Shown in pieces: positions 35,401 through 44,178 of a stretch of 56,495 nucleotides of DNA. How positions within the stretch are numbered: the stretch's first letter is position 1; each line of letters starts with the position of its first letter. The notes under the pieces are model-generated. The model did no database searches. It saw only the letters and a list, made by a program, of their open reading frames with translations, and had not been told where the DNA came from. The DNA is from an uncultured Selenomonadales bacterium (GTDB lineage: Bacteria > Bacillota > Negativicutes > Acidaminococcales > Acidaminococcaceae): assembly GCA_900315925.1 (NCBI GenBank), contig ONAV01000005.1:1-56495 (forward strand), read 5' to 3'. A program made the translations under genes and the position numbers.

Positions 35401-38400
35401 CCTGGTACCCGATTTCATTTGCCGTTGTCCGTACTACCGTGCCGCTCAGCGTGGCATTCAGGGAAACCGCATTACTCAGTTCATAATCAAACGTCTGGGT
35501 ATGGTCACGATTCGTCCCTGCTGCCAGATTCTCTGCGCCGGACAACAGTTTCATTGTGGCGTTGGGAGACGCCGCTTCCGGATTGGAGAACTGCAAATTG
35601 GTTGTATCAATATCGGCGTCAGTCACCACCGCGTAACTTAGACCTGCGGGTGACGTACGGCCCGTACCCCAGTCCATAGTGCCGAAGGTCACACCGGTTG
35701 CACCGTTAACATCCACTTTGTATAATACATTTTTATAACTGTTATTGGCATCCAGTGAAACCGTGTGCGAACACTGTGTATTGATCACCACACCCGAGCC
35801 ATCGTCATCAGACGAAGCACTATCTTTAACCTTAACCGATGTCGTTGTCGAATTCAGCGTAGCCGTGCCGCCGTCATAGGTCAGGGACAACGCATTCAGG
35901 TCGTTGTCCGTCTGGGAAGCCAGCAGGGTCATCTGCCCGCTTGTCGCAGACGCAAGATTCGTGGCCGCAGAAATATCAAGCGCGGCTTTTATGCTGTCAT
36001 CGTAATCAAAGTTTTTTGCAGACAAAACCGTTTTGCCGTTATCCCAGGCCACGGCTTCAGTCAAAGCAATAGTCTGGAAATCTGAGACCGATTCAGACTG
36101 AACGCCGGTAGCTCCTATGTTAAGCGTGTTGCCGGTAGAATTTGTTTCATCCCCAAAGCCGCCAATCAAAGCAGCCACCGTTATTGCTTTCTCAACGTTT
36201 ACTGTGTTGTTGGCAGCAGTACCAAGAGTTACTGTATAAGACGAAAGCTTGCTAGCTGTACCGCCGTAAATCCTGGCATCTTTCCCTATTTCAGCATTAT
36301 CTTTAATCGTTACGGTATTGTCGGAAGCAGAAGCCGTAGCCCAACCGCCGGCTATATAACCATTTATTGTACCACCGCTGATGATGACCTTGTTTTTATC
36401 AGCAGTAACCGATCCACTTACTGTGCCGCTTCCTCTGGTGTCGACATGTCCAATGCCTCCATAAACACTTACATTCCCGGAAAATGTACCACCACTGATT
36501 TCCACCGTATTATTGTTTGCCGTTCCCTTTGCCGTTGCCGTTGATTCAGTTCCATAAGCAGCTGGAGTAGCAAAAACATAACCACCATAAACATCTGCAT
36601 TTCCGGAGTATGTGCCACCGCTAATAGACACTTTATTATTGTCCGCCGTTACAGTTGCAATTGCCGTACCGGATAAAGCAAGGGGTTGAGCCATAGTCCA
36701 TCCGCCATAAACTTCTACATCTTTAGAGTATGTACCGCCGCTGATGTCCAATGTATTGTCATTTGCCGCCGACGTTGCAGCGAACGTCTCGCCTGCAGTT
36801 CCAGTTGAAGGCGCGGTATATGATTCTCCACCGTAAAGCTTAAAAACTATCTGGCCGGTAAATTTTCCTCCGGCGATGGTTACAGTATTATCGGTTGCAT
36901 TACAGCCGTCCCCACAGCCGCCAACAACTTTACTATAACTATCAGATTCACTTCCTTCATCTGAGCCAATCGTACCATTGCTGATAATCACTTTATTCTT
37001 TTTTGCATTATTGTCCATCTCGCTCGCTGTACCGCCTGTTATAACCACCCCATTCTTGTTAACAATGTTTCCTCCGTTGATGGTTACTGTATTATCGGTT
37101 GCATTACCGTCGCGCGAATATCCGCCATGTACCTTACCGGTCACCGTGCCGCCGATGATTTCAACTTTGTTTTCCTTCACCTCACCGGTTGCTGCTCCTT
37201 CCACTAAACCACCGTACACATTACCAGCCACCTTACCGCCGCTGATGATGACCTTGTTGTTATCCGCCGATGACGAAGACGTTGCTGTACCGCCACCACT
37301 TTCTGAAGTACCATCGGCATGCCCGTAACCTCCATAAACATTTACATTTCCGGAGAATGTACCGCCGCTGATTTCCACCGTATTGCCATTCGTTGTAAGC
37401 GTCGTAACAGCTTCCTCACCCGAGCCATATACACCGGCTGAAGCAGTTCCATAACCTCCATAGACGTCTACGTTTCCAGAGAATGTACCACCGCTAATCT
37501 TCACCGTATTTTCATCTACCGTTGCCGTTAGAGTAACTTTCGAGTCCGTTCCAAATATAGCACTACTTGAGGCGGATGAATAAGCGCCATAAATTTTTAC
37601 GTTTTCGTTATCAGAGAATGTGCCTCCGCTGATTTCCACTGTATTTTTATTTGCTGCTACCGTTGCGGTAATTACCTCGCCCGTCTCACTATGAGAAGTG
37701 AAAATATTTTTAGTCTTTCCACCATAAAATTCAAAAGTATTCTCACTGGCAAAGCTTCCGCCGCTGATGGTTATTGCATTATCGGTTGCGTTGCCACCTC
37801 TAGGACTCGCATCGCCGGCAATAACATAAAAGCCGTTTTTATATTGACTTCCTTCATTGGAACCAATCGTACCGTTACTGATGATTACTTTGTTGCCGGT
37901 CGCCTTATGAGCAGCGTCGTATACTTCACCGCCTTTAATTTGTACTCCAGATGTGTTAACAAGAGTTCCGCCACTGATAGTTACTGTGTTATCAATTGCA
38001 TCGCCGTTTTCTGACGAGCCTCCCAAAATCCCTCCATAGTAAAATTTCACGTCTCCATCGATGACAGAAACACTGTTGCCAATTGCATCCCCCACAGTTG
38101 TCAACCCGCCATACACTCCGTAAACTGTGCCGCTCTTGATTTCCACTTTATTTTCTTTTACGTCGCCATTTGCCTTACCTCCAATCACACCGCCATACAC
38201 ATAACTTATGGTACTGTTGTTGGCGTCAACAGTAACTGTATTATTCGAAACATTAACTTTCTTTGTGCTGGTTGCATCATCGTTACCGCCAACCTTGCCA
38301 CCATAAACGTAAAGATAATCATTTGCAGACGAATTTATGAAATTCCCAATATTCACCGTGTTGTTGGTAACGTCGCCATATTCTACCTTATCAACTGATG

Positions 38401-39640
38401 TATTTACTCCCCAACCACTAGCTTCTGACCACGTATAAGTGGTAGTAGAATATTTGGCCATAGCGGTACCGCCATAAACTTCAACATCTTTTCCAAGCAC
38501 AGCGTTTTCTTTAATCGTTACGGTATTTCCGCTGGCAGATACGGCCCCCATACCCCCATACACATTGCCGTTCACAGTACCGCCGCTGATTTGCACTTCG
38601 TTATTGGAAACGGTACCAGTCAATGTTGTATGTTCTACGGGTGAATCGCCTCCAACCGCTGAATAATCGTTCCGCACAGATTCTGTTGAGTTCTTCCCGC
38701 CATACAAAATAGCATGTACCGTTCCGCCGGTTACGAATATTTGGTTTCCGTCTACTTTACCACCCCAGCTGGAACCACCTGAAATATCCCCTGTATACCC
38801 TTTAGTGGCGTTTTCTTTTTCAGTGCCTACGGTACCGCCACTGATGTACACCTTATTATTGATAGCCTCCTTCACACCAACACCGCCGGAAACCGCTTGG
38901 CCGGTATTAAATGGTTTTACGGTACCGCCTTTTATATAAACTTTATTGTTATCGGAAACGTCGCCATCGCCTCCCCAAACATTACCTTGAACCAACCCGC
39001 CATTAATGGTAACCGTATTATCCGTCGCTTTACCAGGGGCAGCATAGTACATTCCCATTGTAGCGCCGTACACATTATAGTATGTACCTGCATTAATAGT
39101 AACTTCATTTTGGGTAACCAAACTTTCATCCGTTTTTGTCTCACTGCCAATTGCGTAACCGCCTATCACAGACTGGGTGATATTAGTGCTGTCTCCGTTA
39201 ACTGTAACTGTATTGCCACTGACCGTTCCCACATCAATGCCCGCGCCTACAAACATCCGCCAGTTAGGAGCACTCGTAATGGTAGCATGATAGTTTTGTG
39301 CATTTGTTGCTTCGCCACTTTCAAAAAACTGATTGCCATAACCGTAATCGTTTTGGCCGCCGTAAGAAGAAATAAAATTTGCCTCAGTAAACGATTTTGT
39401 TACTCCGCCCTTTTCTACCGTACCAGAAATTTTGTAGCTTGATGCCGCTTCCGCCACAGACTCACCAAAAATCGGGAGCACTGCCCCAGAGCACAACAGG
39501 GAGGCCGCCACGCCTAATGATACCGTAGCCATCCGTAACGAACGGGCACCGCAGCCTTTGGTCTGGCGTTTTGCCAGCTCGCTGGTCACCACGTAGCAAT
39601 GTTTCGCTTTGCTCCATACCACTTTGTAGATTTTGTTCAT
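32468..39640 (-). CDS. Giant ESPR-type autotransporter adhesin, copy 2
   Basis: 2390 residues. The N-terminus (ESPR and signal peptide) matches copy 1 almost exactly. The passenger, about residues 70-1150, holds many repeats such as NTVEISGGTFSGNVNVYGG, a beta-helix pattern with more and longer units than copy 1. A less repetitive linker region follows (about 1150-2000). The last 500 or so residues are nearly identical to copy 1, including the barrel and terminal NVAYMF. GGAGAGGAG lies before the ATG. It is 40 bases downstream of the second U32-like gene, so the pair is co-transcribed. Function: surface adhesin (inferred). Confidence 0.9.
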   Translation of the reverse strand: MNKIYKVVWSKAKHCYVVTSELAKRQTKGCGARSLRMATVSLGVAASLLCSGAVLPIFGESVAEAASSYKISGTVEKGGVTKSFTEANFISSYGGQNDYGYGNQFFESGEATNAQNYHATITSAPNWRMFVGAGIDVGTVSGNTVTVNGDSTNITQSVIGGYAIGSETKTDESLVTQNEVTINAGTYYNVYGATMGMYYAAPGKATDNTVTINGGLVQGNVWGGDGDVSDNNKVYIKGGTVKPFNTGQAVSGGVGVKEAINNKVYISGGTVGTEKENATKGYTGDISGGSSWGGKVDGNQIFVTGGTVHAILYGGKNSTESVRNDYSAVGGDSPVEHTTLTGTVSNNEVQISGGTVNGNVYGGMGAVSASGNTVTIKENAVLGKDVEVYGGTAMAKYSTTTYTWSEASGWGVNTSVDKVEYGDVTNNTVNIGNFINSSANDYLYVYGGKVGGNDDATSTKKVNVSNNTVTVDANNSTISYVYGGVIGGKANGDVKENKVEIKSGTVYGVYGGLTTVGDAIGNSVSVIDGDVKFYYGGILGGSSENGDAIDNTVTISGGTLVNTSGVQIKGGEVYDAAHKATGNKVIISNGTIGSNEGSQYKNGFYVIAGDASPRGGNATDNAITISGGSFASENTFEFYGGKTKNIFTSHSETGEVITATVAANKNTVEISGGTFSDNENVKIYGAYSSASSSAIFGTDSKVTLTATVDENTVKISGGTFSGNVDVYGGYGTASAGVYGSGEEAVTTLTTNGNTVEISGGTFSGNVNVYGGYGHADGTSESGGGTATSSSSADNNKVIISGGKVAGNVYGGLVEGAATGEVKENKVEIIGGTVTGKVHGGYSRDGNATDNTVTINGGNIVNKNGVVITGGTASEMDNNAKKNKVIISNGTIGSDEGSESDSYSKVVGGCGDGCNATDNTVTIAGGKFTGQIVFKLYGGESYTAPSTGTAGETFAATSAANDNTLDISGGTYSKDVEVYGGWTMAQPLALSGTAIATVTADNNKVSISGGTYSGNADVYGGYVFATPAAYGTESTATAKGTANNNTVEISGGTFSGNVSVYGGIGHVDTRGSGTVSGSVTADKNKVIISGGTINGYIAGGWATASASDNTVTIKDNAEIGKDARIYGGTASKLSSYTVTLGTAANNTVNVEKAITVAALIGGFGDETNSTGNTLNIGATGVQSESVSDFQTIALTEAVAWDNGKTVLSAKNFDYDDSIKAALDISAATNLASATSGQMTLLASQTDNDLNALSLTYDGGTATLNSTTTSVKVKDSASSDDDGSGVVINTQCSHTVSLDANNSYKNVLYKVDVNGATGVTFGTMDWGTGRTSPAGLSYAVVTDADIDTTNLQFSNPEAASPNATMKLLSGAENLAAGTNRDHTQTFDYELSNAVSLNATLSGTVVRTTANEIGYQAVGTAVNIVDLANWNGNEATFDATGWTLAKDNTNQVSATVETNGMDVSSMKPGDEKPVLTVTGVDLTGIKVVGDYEYKANGESIAETPDHASGVTISAGTTTGGGVKVNDSNANQLIYQQSKKDVTGITLGSVAYTKGGKARGFDSTYDLTNAEIIATGFSLSNGATATMNAGDTMVVVDATQAIKGTGTATLKDFTTKTMDPLDFTDAVSETMAFAGKHTDTLEQNSEQTQIIYKVGDKNVETVTLNGSVTWNDSKAYYTNDAAKYKFNSATAVTVNVADLKVTGSTDKLLKADGSSSMTLLSATGMTAGTFTDQSEANKAASKVSVNYKDGQGVAFKAEAKGAVATEPGAVKYKINEVKLTDVDLSGWTGSESSVPDTWTAEDGSVKVAAGSFAEPEVAVGSSRTIMTASGAFFDDANISGANKYDEANGKAFSETQNNVTVSGTQAKGVAMADEGKSLVYKVDVKKADTVTLGSMNWQKDATLFDGSSADYNYANVTAVDAGKFDVTYAAPETVAAGESMTLLKANETLTAIVNEEKSKAYRFTPVSGVTVDAAITGKLAVSNNAVTFTPSANQASKLTFGDVEWKDSGALLTRPSNITFAGADVDTSKINFTNMIYLDADRQMTLVSDFGDKVGTVTGSKYLVGTAFEGEGAASLSGKDLIFRTKTGAGVSEQTHKTVMATDAGVTMLNVGSEYIGKAMEGMGDVANVAPDGSTVGAALGGGRNRYETGSHVNVNSWNAAVAVGAKRELKNGSLEYGVFGEYGKANYTLHSDAGRGKGDAHYAGGGLLAKWTNKHDVYAEASFRLGRLSESSNDIMRDGLGNTYGYDVHANYYGAHVGAGKIFRYNGGRSLDVYGKYFYTKRNGVEFDAVQHYNLDSVSSSVLRVGARYGTTDKKWNWYGGLAYEYEFDGEAKGSVNGTEIRAASIKGSSVRGEIGMRMNATKTNPWQMDISIYGYGGKHRGFGGNVNVAYMF

Positions 39641-39679
39641 GATGGACTCCTCTCCTATTTCATTTTTTGTTTAATTAGT

Positions 39680-40768
39680 TCATTCCGTCACTTTAATCTT
39701 AAATACAAACCGGCTGTGATACTCCTCCGGTATCAGTGAAGCAAGAATGGTCTCGCACAGTTTGCACTGTTCACAGGAACTGCATTCACAGGTCAGCAGT
39801 TTGTCGGGAACTTTATCTATGGTGATCTTCTGTAAAATTTCCTTTGGCAGCATGCGATGGGCAAACATGATGGTGCCGGAAATCATCAGCTCTTCCAACG
39901 GCATATCATTATTTTCCGTCAGGTAGGCGTCCATGGTCTTAAAGGGGTAATCGCCTTCAGAGTTCCTTCCTGCGATTTTGTAAATGTCCACATATTCGTC
40001 ATAGTATTTCTGCCAACGCGGCAAGATCCAGTTGGCCCGGAACAGGTCTGCTATGCCGTTCTGGCAGCAACTCAGGATCGGCGCGCTGCAACTCATCGCA
40101 ATGGACAGGTTGTGGTTAAAGGAATTGGGACAGCCCATGAGGCAGCCTTCGTTGATCAGGCATTTTAGTTTGTAGCCTTTGTCGTGCATCTTTTTTAAAT
40201 TCTCTGGTACGCGCAAAATTTCACGGGGCGGGTTGAACACTTTCACGCCGCACTTGTCCCGCCAGATTTCCATCTGCCGCAAATTCCATTGATAGGCGTT
40301 GCAGGAAGTGTGGATTTCCAGTTCCGGCAATAGGGCATGCAGCAAAACGGCCATACGGTAATCCGAAAGAATAAAACCCTCCAGCTGGTAATAGTTGGCC
40401 GCCCGGGCCAAAGAGATGACGAAGTCTTTCAATTCTTCTTCTGTATCGTATCTGTAGTACATAGCGTTGACGGGACAGATGCGCCGCACCCTGCCTTTGG
40501 AAATGCGCAAAAACTCCGCGCAGTTTTTGACATAGTTTGCGCGTTTCAGGTTTGTTTTCTCTGGATCAGGGTTTGCTTTTTGTTTGCTGCCGGTGTTCTT
40601 TTTTCCGTCAAAGAGAAAACGGACGTGGGAAAACATATTACTTTCGGTAAGAGGCAGCTCGCAGTACACATGATCAATATTTTTTTTGCGTTTTTCCACT
40701 TCCTGCAAAAACCATTCCGGGTTTGTGCCGTTATACGGAAGAGAATACATGCGATGATTAGCTCTCAT
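39680..40768 (-). CDS. U32-peptidase-like Cys-rich protein, copy 2
   Basis: 362 residues, a close paralogue of the 27974-29038 product over the whole length: the same LPYNGTNPEWFLQE start, RRICPVNAMYY, INEGCLMGCPNS, GIADLFRANWILPRWQK, NSEGDYPFKTMDAYL and C-terminal CECSSCEQCKLC cluster. Cytoplasmic and probably an iron-sulfur protein of U32-like fold. The ribosome binding site is weak (AAGGCG). The conserved pairing with an autotransporter on both occasions is the main clue to its role. Confidence 0.7.
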   Translation of the reverse strand: MRANHRMYSLPYNGTNPEWFLQEVEKRKKNIDHVYCELPLTESNMFSHVRFLFDGKKNTGSKQKANPDPEKTNLKRANYVKNCAEFLRISKGRVRRICPVNAMYYRYDTEEELKDFVISLARAANYYQLEGFILSDYRMAVLLHALLPELEIHTSCNAYQWNLRQMEIWRDKCGVKVFNPPREILRVPENLKKMHDKGYKLKCLINEGCLMGCPNSFNHNLSIAMSCSAPILSCCQNGIADLFRANWILPRWQKYYDEYVDIYKIAGRNSEGDYPFKTMDAYLTENNDMPLEELMISGTIMFAHRMLPKEILQKITIDKVPDKLLTCECSSCEQCKLCETILASLIPEEYHSRFVFKIKVTE

Positions 40769-40826
40769 TATTATCTTTCGCCTTCTCTATTTTTTGTAGA
40801 TATTATGGACGAAAAAACTCTCTGTT

Positions 40827-41018
40827 TCAGTTAAAAAACATTACATCAAACTCAACTTCCAAAAATTCGCAGAGCTTTTTAGCCTGTTCAATGGTAAACT
40901 GCGACGGATCTTTTTCTAATCTGCGAAACGTTGAAACATGGACGTGCAATGCTTCCGCACATTCTTTCTGCGTTTTTTTACGCATGAGTCGCGTTGCCTT
41001 CGGCGTAAGATGTTTCAT
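40827..41018 (-). CDS. Small XRE-family regulator
   Basis: 63 residues, one HTH domain (KKTQKECAEALHVHVSTFRRLEKDPSQFTIEQAKKLCEFL). AGGAGG lies 8 bases before the ATG. It is upstream of and co-oriented with the second U32-autotransporter pair; module 1 lacks it. May regulate the pair or the divergent XRE gene. Confidence 0.8.
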   Translation of the reverse strand: MKHLTPKATRLMRKKTQKECAEALHVHVSTFRRLEKDPSQFTIEQAKKLCEFLEVEFDVMFFN

Positions 41019-41293
41019 ACAGAAAACCTCCTGTTACATCATTACCCATTTTAATTATATGGGTTATAAAAATTACAGTCAACCACAATTAGTAGAGTTT
41101 TTTCTCCACGATGATTTCCGGTTGAAATTCTGACGTTTTTACTATAATATGTAATGAGAGCTATGCATTTGTAAAAGATAAATGCAGTAAGAGATCAAAC
41201 GGCCGGCTTCGTTTGAAAGGAGCCGCAGGGCAAACGATCCTGCTTTCATTTCTGTTTATGCCGCCAGCTAACGGCGGCGGACTGGACATCATT

Positions 41294-41647
41294 ATGGGAA
41301 TTAAAGAAAACTTAAAGGCGTTACGGAAACAGCATAACCTGTCCCAGCAGGAGCTGGCAAAGATTGCCGGCGTAACTGACAAGGCCATCTCTACCTGGGA
41401 ATCCGGCACCCGCATCCCCCGTATGGGGGCCATTCAAAAAATGGCGGATTATTTTGGGTTGCAGAAGAGCGACATCATTGAAGATAATTCCAGAATTTTA
41501 TCCGGCGATGGATCCACGTGGACGCATGCCCGGGAATCGGAAGGCAATGAATCGGACTCGCAGCTTTTGCAAAATGCAAAACGCGATTTGTCGCCGGAAG
41601 ATTATCGACTGGTTATTGCCCTGATCAAGCGGTTGCGTGAAAAATAA
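41294..41647 (+). CDS. XRE-family regulator
   Basis: 117 residues from the ATG at 41294; the frame opens at 41213 but the HTH begins right after this Met (IKENLKALRKQHNLSQQELAKIAGVTDKAISTWESG). A middle section with ADYFGLQKSDIIEDN is typical of phage-type repressors, followed by a helical tail. The ribosome binding site is weak. Divergent from the small XRE gene. Confidence 0.82.
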   Translation: MGIKENLKALRKQHNLSQQELAKIAGVTDKAISTWESGTRIPRMGAIQKMADYFGLQKSDIIEDNSRILSGDGSTWTHARESEGNESDSQLLQNAKRDLSPEDYRLVIALIKRLREK

Positions 41648-41700
41648 AAGAATACTGTGGAACCACAATTCTGTACAGTCACGATTCAAAAGTTCAAATC

Positions 41701-41740
41701 AAAAAAATTACATTACATTTTTATGTAATGTAATTTTTTT
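41701..41740. terminator. Perfect 18-bp hairpin, bidirectional terminator
   Basis: AAAAAAATTACATTACAT, a 4-base loop and its exact complement ending in T7. It ends the XRE transcript and could act both ways. Confidence 0.85.
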
Positions 41741-41776
41741 ACTTCTTTTATTTTTATAAATATCCTGCTGTACCGG

Positions 41777-41859
41777 GTATAGGTTTTGGTATAGTTTTTA
41801 AGTTATCCACAGGCAAAACCTAGACTTTTGTGGATAACTACCTGTACTTTTGTGGATAA
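41777..41859. promoter_or_regulatory. Operator array of module 2 with DnaA-box-like repeats
   Basis: GTATAGGTTTTG (41777-41788, inverted), ACCTAGACTTT (41818-41828) and ACCTGTACTTT (41840-41850) repeat the order seen in module 1. Interleaved are three perfect TTATCCACA boxes (41803-41811 on +; 41829-41837 and 41851-41859 on -). AGTTATCCACA and TGTGGATAACT form an 11-bp inverted repeat. Confidence 0.6.
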
Positions 41860-41917
41860 CTTGCCAAATTATATCTAAATTGGAAAAATTTCCCTGTAGT
41901 GTTTTCTAAAAAAATGA

Positions 41918-41947
41918 CGTCTGCTGTTTTTCAGCAGATGTTTTTTT
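41918..41947 (+). terminator. Terminator-like hairpin in the 41.6-42.4 kb gap
   Basis: CGTCTGCTG-ttttt-CAGCAGATG followed by T7. A transcript beginning in the operator region would stop here. Confidence 0.7.
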
Positions 41948-42076
41948 GGATTAGGTTGTGTTCATTTTACGATTCCAGTATTTGTGTTTTTGTACCTCTT
42001 GCGTACTAATATGAATTGCTCATAAGGAACTCCCTGATTCCATGGACTCATTCGCCAGAGGATTATTTTCCCTCTC

Positions 42077-42096
42077 CCGGTCACTTAAGTGACCGG
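42077..42096 (+). terminator. Perfect 20-bp palindrome with T-run
   Basis: CCGGTCACTTAAGTGACCGG followed by ACTTTTTT. It stands just after the 20-base extragenic repeat at 42037-42056. The rest of 41648-42368, a 720-base gene-free stretch, holds the operators, these hairpins and the repeat at 42202-42264. Confidence 0.65.
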
Positions 42097-42201
42097 ACTT
42101 TTTTCGTAACTCCAGCAGCGATGTGGCTTTCCAGCCTGCTTTCTGTTATATATATAGACAGTCTTATTTGTCTGTCTCAAGGTAACACTTCTTTCGTTCA
42201 T

Positions 42202-42264
42202 TTTATTGCTTTGTTCGGGAAAGCTGCCACTTCGCCGACGCGTTAAATCTCGGGAATAGAAAAC
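42202..42264. repeat. Second copy of the shared extragenic repeat
   Basis: Near-identical to 31293-31354, including CGGGAAAGCTGCCACT and GACGCGTTAAATCT. About 105 bases upstream of LuxR copy 2. Confidence 0.75.
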
Positions 42265-42304
42265 GCAGACGGTTTATCCACATTTGATTTCTTTTCAGTT
42301 TTAC

Positions 42305-42338
42305 TTTAAAATTACCGGGAGTATTGTTATAATATAAT
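42305..42338 (+). promoter_or_regulatory. Promoter of LuxR copy 2
   Basis: TTTAAA (42305-42310), 17 bases, TATAAT (42328-42333), with a second TATAAT overlapping at 42333-42338. Confidence 0.55.
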
Positions 42339-42368
42339 GTATAGAAAAACCATAGGAAGGAAGACACT

Positions 42369-44048
42369 ATGCCCTGGAATCTGATTTTACTTCACAGCGC
42401 TCTGTTCTTCATCTACGTGATGATTTACATTGCCTTGCTCACCTCTTCCCTGACCACCGCCGGAAAGCTTGGCCCCATGGAGATGAATCTGTGGCTGGTA
42501 ACGGCGCCTGTCGTGGGTTTTTTCCTGTTCGGGTTCACCTTCCGCCGGTTTTCCCATAAACAGTTCCGCCAGTTGCTGGCCGCTTTTCTGGGTATTCTTG
42601 GTGTTTCCATCGCAACGTTGGGACTGGGAGTGACCGCCGGGGCTGGTTCGCTCTGTACGGGTATCGGCCTGCTTCTGTTTCCTCTGGGTACAGGATATAT
42701 TTACGGTTACCTCCATTACCTGATGTGCCGCTGGCTGCCTTCCGGTCGCCGGGGTCTGTGCATCGGTCTGGGTTTCGCTCTGCCGAACCTGCTCCAGTTT
42801 CTGGTGGACTGGCTGCTGAAAATCACAGCCGCCCCGCCCTTGTTCCTTTGGGGTCTCCTGCTTGTGGTTCTGGCATTCATGGCAACGCTGCTGCTGCGGA
42901 CAAAAACCTGGGGACTTGTGGAACGACCCGTTGCGCCCCGTCCTCTGATTACCCGCAACCTTCCCCTGCTTTGCTGCATCTGTGCGATCATGGGCCTGCT
43001 GGTGGGGCTGAACGATACCGTCAGTCTGGTCCGTTACGATGAATATGTCGATTTTCACTTTTTATCCCGAGTGTACAGCGCCATCGGATTTTTGCTGGCA
43101 GGCTGGCTGGCCGACCACTATCCCCTGTGGCTGCCACTGACCGCACTGTTGTCCAAGGCCGTTGTGCTGGGGTTCCATGTGCTGGCGCTGGAAGGCTATC
43201 CGTTTTGGATCACCGTGTGCGGCGACGCGTTCTTCACGGCAGCCCTGAACCTGTTTGTCGTCTGGCTGTTCGTTTCCGTAGCATTGCACACCCGCCGTCC
43301 TGAACTCTGGGCCGGCATGAGCCGGGCTGCGGAACTTCCCGTAGCCGGTCTGGCCGGCATGCTGGGGAGCACCCTGTTGCAGGCCTTTCCGCCTTTTGTT
43401 ACCCTGCTGGTCTTTGTGGCTGCGCTGCTGTTGGCCATGGTACTGTACTACCGCTGCTTCCTGCTTTATTCCGATTCGCTGCTGAAATCCCGGGCGCCCA
43501 TTTTGCTGCCCCATACCGGTAAAATCGTGTTAGCTCATACAGGCGAAACCATTTTTGTGACAGTTCCCGCTGCGGAACAGAAAATACAGGAACCGGTTCC
43601 CGATACCACTTCTGGAAATAATGCAACGGATGCAATGACCGTAGAAGATGTTGCAGAAGAAACAGCGGAAAGCAAGGCCTCGGAGTTTAATTCCGCAAAT
43701 AGTATAACGGAGAAAGAATTTCCAGCAGAAATTACAAACAGCAAATTGACGGAAACGAATTCCCGCAAGCCAAGTGCGAATGAAATCTCAGAGGAAAAGC
43801 TACTGGCATATAAAACCCATTACGGGCTTTCCGTTCGCGAAACAGATGTTCTGGCGCATATCCTGAAAGACCGTTCCATCAATGAAATTGCAGAAGAATT
43901 GTTCATCTCGCCCAGCACGGTAAAATTTCATGTGGCCAATCTTTTGAAAAAGACCGGCGCCGGCAGCCAGCGAAGATTAAAACAGATTGTCAGTGAGTAC
44001 GACCGCTTCCTGGACGAAAGCCAAAATAAAAAAGCGGATAACGAGTAG
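42369..44048 (+). CDS. Membrane-anchored LuxR-type regulator, copy 2
   Basis: 559 residues, paralogue of the 29393-31243 product. About 12 membrane helices (residues 1-370) with the same conserved LLAGWLADHYPLWLPLTALL and RRPELWAGMSR blocks, a Glu/Thr/Ser-rich linker without the 18-residue repeats, and a LuxR HTH at the C-terminus (YGLSVRETDVLAHILK, IAEELFISPSTVKFHVANLL). GGAAGGAAGAC precedes the ATG. Divergent from the second U32-autotransporter pair with the two XRE genes in between, so probably its regulator. Confidence 0.83.
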   Translation: MPWNLILLHSALFFIYVMIYIALLTSSLTTAGKLGPMEMNLWLVTAPVVGFFLFGFTFRRFSHKQFRQLLAAFLGILGVSIATLGLGVTAGAGSLCTGIGLLLFPLGTGYIYGYLHYLMCRWLPSGRRGLCIGLGFALPNLLQFLVDWLLKITAAPPLFLWGLLLVVLAFMATLLLRTKTWGLVERPVAPRPLITRNLPLLCCICAIMGLLVGLNDTVSLVRYDEYVDFHFLSRVYSAIGFLLAGWLADHYPLWLPLTALLSKAVVLGFHVLALEGYPFWITVCGDAFFTAALNLFVVWLFVSVALHTRRPELWAGMSRAAELPVAGLAGMLGSTLLQAFPPFVTLLVFVAALLLAMVLYYRCFLLYSDSLLKSRAPILLPHTGKIVLAHTGETIFVTVPAAEQKIQEPVPDTTSGNNATDAMTVEDVAEETAESKASEFNSANSITEKEFPAEITNSKLTETNSRKPSANEISEEKLLAYKTHYGLSVRETDVLAHILKDRSINEIAEELFISPSTVKFHVANLLKKTGAGSQRRLKQIVSEYDRFLDESQNKKADNE

Positions 44049-44178
44049 ATTCGTCTCCGTTTTCTTTCTTCTTGTTAATCATTATCTTAATTCTGTTTTC
44101 TATCTTTTATTATCGTAATTCTATTCTCTGATTATATTTCATTTTAAAGGTTTTCTTACATTGTAAAGAGGGGTTCCC

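Noticed and set aside
36200-39100. CRISPR-like or satellite repeats
   Set aside because: The periodicity is the coding sequence of beta-helix passenger repeats, with unequal spacing and an intact reading frame; no cas genes.
41760-41870. Chromosomal replication origin
   Set aside because: DnaA-like boxes are present but no origin-linked genes and no clear unwinding region with further boxes.
42387-43514. Gln/Arg-rich frames antisense to LuxR copy 2
   Set aside because: Composition is that of an antisense frame to membrane helices; no ribosome binding sites.
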